Assembly: GCA_021641325.1 (NCBI GenBank)
Contig: JAJXPD010000094.1
Span: 1 to 8,529 of the forward strand
Source: Opitutales bacterium
GTDB taxonomy: Bacteria > Verrucomicrobiota > Verrucomicrobiia > Opitutales > Intestinicryptomonadaceae
DNA: 8,529 nt
Direction: 5' to 3'
Within the stretch, counting starts at the first letter, position 1, and each line of letters begins with the position of its first letter. The position numbers were made by a program, and so were the translations under genes. The notes under the pieces are model-generated. The model did not search any database, was not told the DNA's origin, and worked only from the letters and a program-made list of their open reading frames with translations. Of this stretch, positions 6,926 through 8,529 are shown piece after piece.

Positions 6926-8458
6926 CTACTCGGATTTCGGCACAACCAAATCCTCCACCGCCGCGTAGTCTGTTATCACCAGCGGATAGTCTGCAAGCGG
7001 CACGCCGGTCAACACATAGTTCCTGACAGGGTCGCCGTATTTTCTTGCGCTGGGCGAGGCGTAGGCGAACACGCGCCCCGAAACGGGATCTATCAAGACG
7101 GGATTTTTCAGAGGCAATTCCGCCACATAGTGCAGCGACGCGCGCGGAATCGGCTTCATCTGGAGCTGCATGTCCTCGGCAAGCCAAAACGCATAGAGCG
7201 GATACCCCTTGCGCTCGAACGTCTCCATGCGCTTCGCCGAATCGACAAGGCGCGAAACCCCCGCGCCCTCAGGCACCGCTTTTCGGGTGTAAATATACGC
7301 GGAGAGCGCGTACGGCTTTGTGTCGCAGTCGAAAATCGGCGTGTAGTTTTTCAGTATTTCGACCGATTTTTTCGGGCGGTACGTAATATTTTCGAAGAGT
7401 CCGTATTTTGCAAAAAGAGGCTTGCCTCCCGTCGCCATCTGATAGCCCGCCTTCAAATCGACGCACTGGTAAATGGAGCTTAAACCGTAGCCCGACGAGA
7501 GGTCGAGCGTGAAGCGGCGGAGCGTCCACTTCGCCTGCATGTACTCGCCGCCCGCTGTCGCGGGACGCATGTAGTGCCCCTCGGGATACGACGACCCGAA
7601 GCCCGACTCGCCCTGCCACAGCGAAATTTTGCGGTCGGGATTGTGCTGTTTGAAGAGCCTCAACAGCGCCCGCGTATCGATATTGTGGCGTTCCTCGGGA
7701 ATTATGCAATACGGGTGTATTGAAAAAAAGTCGATGTATTTCCCTCCCCCTATCCTGAAATATTCGGAAGCATATTCTACGAACGTGCCCGAAACAACCG
7801 CGCCGATTTTAGCATCAGGAATATTTTTTCTTATTATCGAGCCCGTAGTTTCCACAAGCTTTGCATACCCGCCCGCGTCGGCTTTCTTCGGCTGCCAGAA
7901 GTGGTTTATATCCGGCTCGTTCCAGATTTCGAAATACTGCACGCGCCCCTTGAAATGCTTTGAAAGCGCGTCGATATAGTTTTTCCACGCCTGCAAGCAC
8001 TCGTCGCCGAAATAGAGCGGAACGTAGCCGACCCCCGTGGGATTTTTCATTTCGCCCATATAAATCGGGTTGCCGAAGCCGACGTTGAACCACGGCTTGA
8101 TACCGCGCTTTATGAGGTTGTCCACAACGGAGTCGAGCCACGCGAAGTCGTAGACGCCTTTTTGCTTTTCGGTCTTGCTCCAACCCGTCTGGCAGCGCGC
8201 CCACTTTATGCCGATTGCCGCAAGCTTGTCGTAGACTTTTTCAGGCTCGAACATGTCGCGGTCGAGACATTCGAAGCCGACGGACAGGCGCGAGTCGGCT
8301 ATCTCCGCCGCCGACTTGTGCTTTATTCTTCCGATTTCCTCCCACTGCTTGTTGGGCAGGGGCAGGGACGGTTCGATTTCCTCCACTTTCTCGTATGCGG
8401 CGAACGCCGACAGGGCGGCGGCCGCGGCAAACGCCGACATAAATATTCTCTTCATCAT
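6926..8458 (-). CDS. Secreted clan GH-A glycoside hydrolase, GH39-like
   Basis: A 509-510 aa exported protein. Two adjacent ATGs (8458 and 8455) precede a signal peptide (MKRIF, Ala-rich core 8-20, cleavage near FAA-Y). An in-frame start at 8491 would add MGGRGFCYYRV and spoil it. Residues below count from the ATG at 8455. A TIM-barrel catalytic domain spans about 55-370. FEIWNEPD at 175-182 contains Glu180, the acid/base candidate; the N-E-P strand end is typical of clan GH-A. SIHPY is at 245-249. LWQGESG at 279-285 contains Glu283, the nucleophile candidate. The spacing between the two glutamates (about 100 residues) fits the clan. The C-terminal part (about 400-509) looks beta-rich and may be an accessory domain. 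GH39 members are beta-xylosidases, alpha-iduronidases or exopolysaccharide hydrolases. The substrate here cannot be read from the sequence. It is followed by a terminator and the broken AraC-type gene. Confidence 0.82.
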   Translation of the reverse strand: MMKRIFMSAFAAAAALSAFAAYEKVEEIEPSLPLPNKQWEEIGRIKHKSAAEIADSRLSVGFECLDRDMFEPEKVYDKLAAIGIKWARCQTGWSKTEKQKGVYDFAWLDSVVDNLIKRGIKPWFNVGFGNPIYMGEMKNPTGVGYVPLYFGDECLQAWKNYIDALSKHFKGRVQYFEIWNEPDINHFWQPKKADAGGYAKLVETTGSIIRKNIPDAKIGAVVSGTFVEYASEYFRIGGGKYIDFFSIHPYCIIPEERHNIDTRALLRLFKQHNPDRKISLWQGESGFGSSYPEGHYMRPATAGGEYMQAKWTLRRFTLDLSSGYGLSSIYQCVDLKAGYQMATGGKPLFAKYGLFENITYRPKKSVEILKNYTPIFDCDTKPYALSAYIYTRKAVPEGAGVSRLVDSAKRMETFERKGYPLYAFWLAEDMQLQMKPIPRASLHYVAELPLKNPVLIDPVSGRVFAYASPSARKYGDPVRNYVLTGVPLADYPLVITDYAAVEDLVVPKSE

Positions 8459-8464
8459 AACGCG

Positions 8465-8493
8465 ATAATAGCAAAAACCGCGCCCTCCCACAA
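8465..8493 (-). promoter_or_regulatory. Candidate promoter of the GH39-like gene
   Basis: On the - strand, TATTAT (8465-8470, 5/6 to the -10 consensus) lies 17 bp after a poor -35, TTGTGG (8488-8493). Only 6 nt separate the -10 from the ATG at 8458, again predicting a leaderless or nearly leaderless transcript. A perfect TATAAT also occurs on the same strand at 8522-8527, but its -35 would lie outside the window. It would give a leader of about 58 nt and is the main alternative. Confidence 0.38.
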
Positions 8494-8529
8494 CAGGAAA
8501 AAATATACCCTTTGCGGAAAAATTATATC

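Noticed and set aside
6855..7187. N-terminal extension of the regulator frame up to 7187
   Set aside because: It overlaps the end of the GH39-like gene in another frame and has no family similarity. The ATG at 6854 directly precedes the regulator domain.
1..8529. CRISPR array, tRNA or rRNA gene, insertion sequence or attachment site
   Set aside because: No regularly spaced repeats, no transposase-like frame, no terminal repeats around a mobile gene and no cloverleaf-like segment were seen by reading. A tRNA scan was not possible.

Overview
The window is a GC-rich, gene-dense bacterial chromosome segment. It holds two housekeeping translation genes on the + strand (a tRNA adenosine deaminase and an aspartyl-tRNA synthetase) interleaved with three exported carbohydrate-active enzymes and one AraC-type regulator, all on the - strand. 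I infer a Verrucomicrobiota-like (PVC group) organism with moderate-to-low confidence. The reasons are the many secreted glycosidases with Ala-rich signal peptides, the BNR/sialidase-like, GH29 and GH39-like set with its own AraC regulator, the lack of Shine-Dalgarno sequences, and an AspRS of the non-discriminating type. No 16S rRNA or other taxonomic marker is present.

Layout: tadA (20-502, +) converges on a secreted four-Asp-box sialidase-like protein (618-1910, -). That gene diverges from aspS (2040-3827, +) across a 129-bp intergenic region. aspS ends in a strong terminator (about 3829-3881) that reads equally well in both directions. It is shared with the convergent secreted alpha-L-fucosidase-like GH29 gene (4043-5782, -). 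Upstream of the fucosidase are a recognisable promoter with an overlapping dyad, then an AraC-family regulator (6005-6854, -) that is split by a frameshift, apparently with loss of its first helix-turn-helix. A hairpin and T-run separate it from a secreted clan GH-A (GH39-like) glycoside hydrolase (6926-8458, -). No gene-free stretch exceeds about 225 bases.

How they work together: the fucosidase, regulator and GH39-like enzyme form a small glycan-foraging cluster. The sialidase-like enzyme, on the far side of aspS, may belong to the same programme (terminal sugar removal from host or algal glycans), though the sequence does not prove this. tadA and aspS are unrelated core genes. AspRS carries His31 and Gly82, residues associated with non-discriminating enzymes, which predicts GatCAB-dependent Asn-tRNA synthesis in this organism.

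I found no clearly new multi-gene system. The most interesting points are the broken regulator, the altered sugar-binding residues of the fucosidase, the promoter dyad, and the -10/ATG geometry that suggests leaderless mRNAs for two secreted enzymes.
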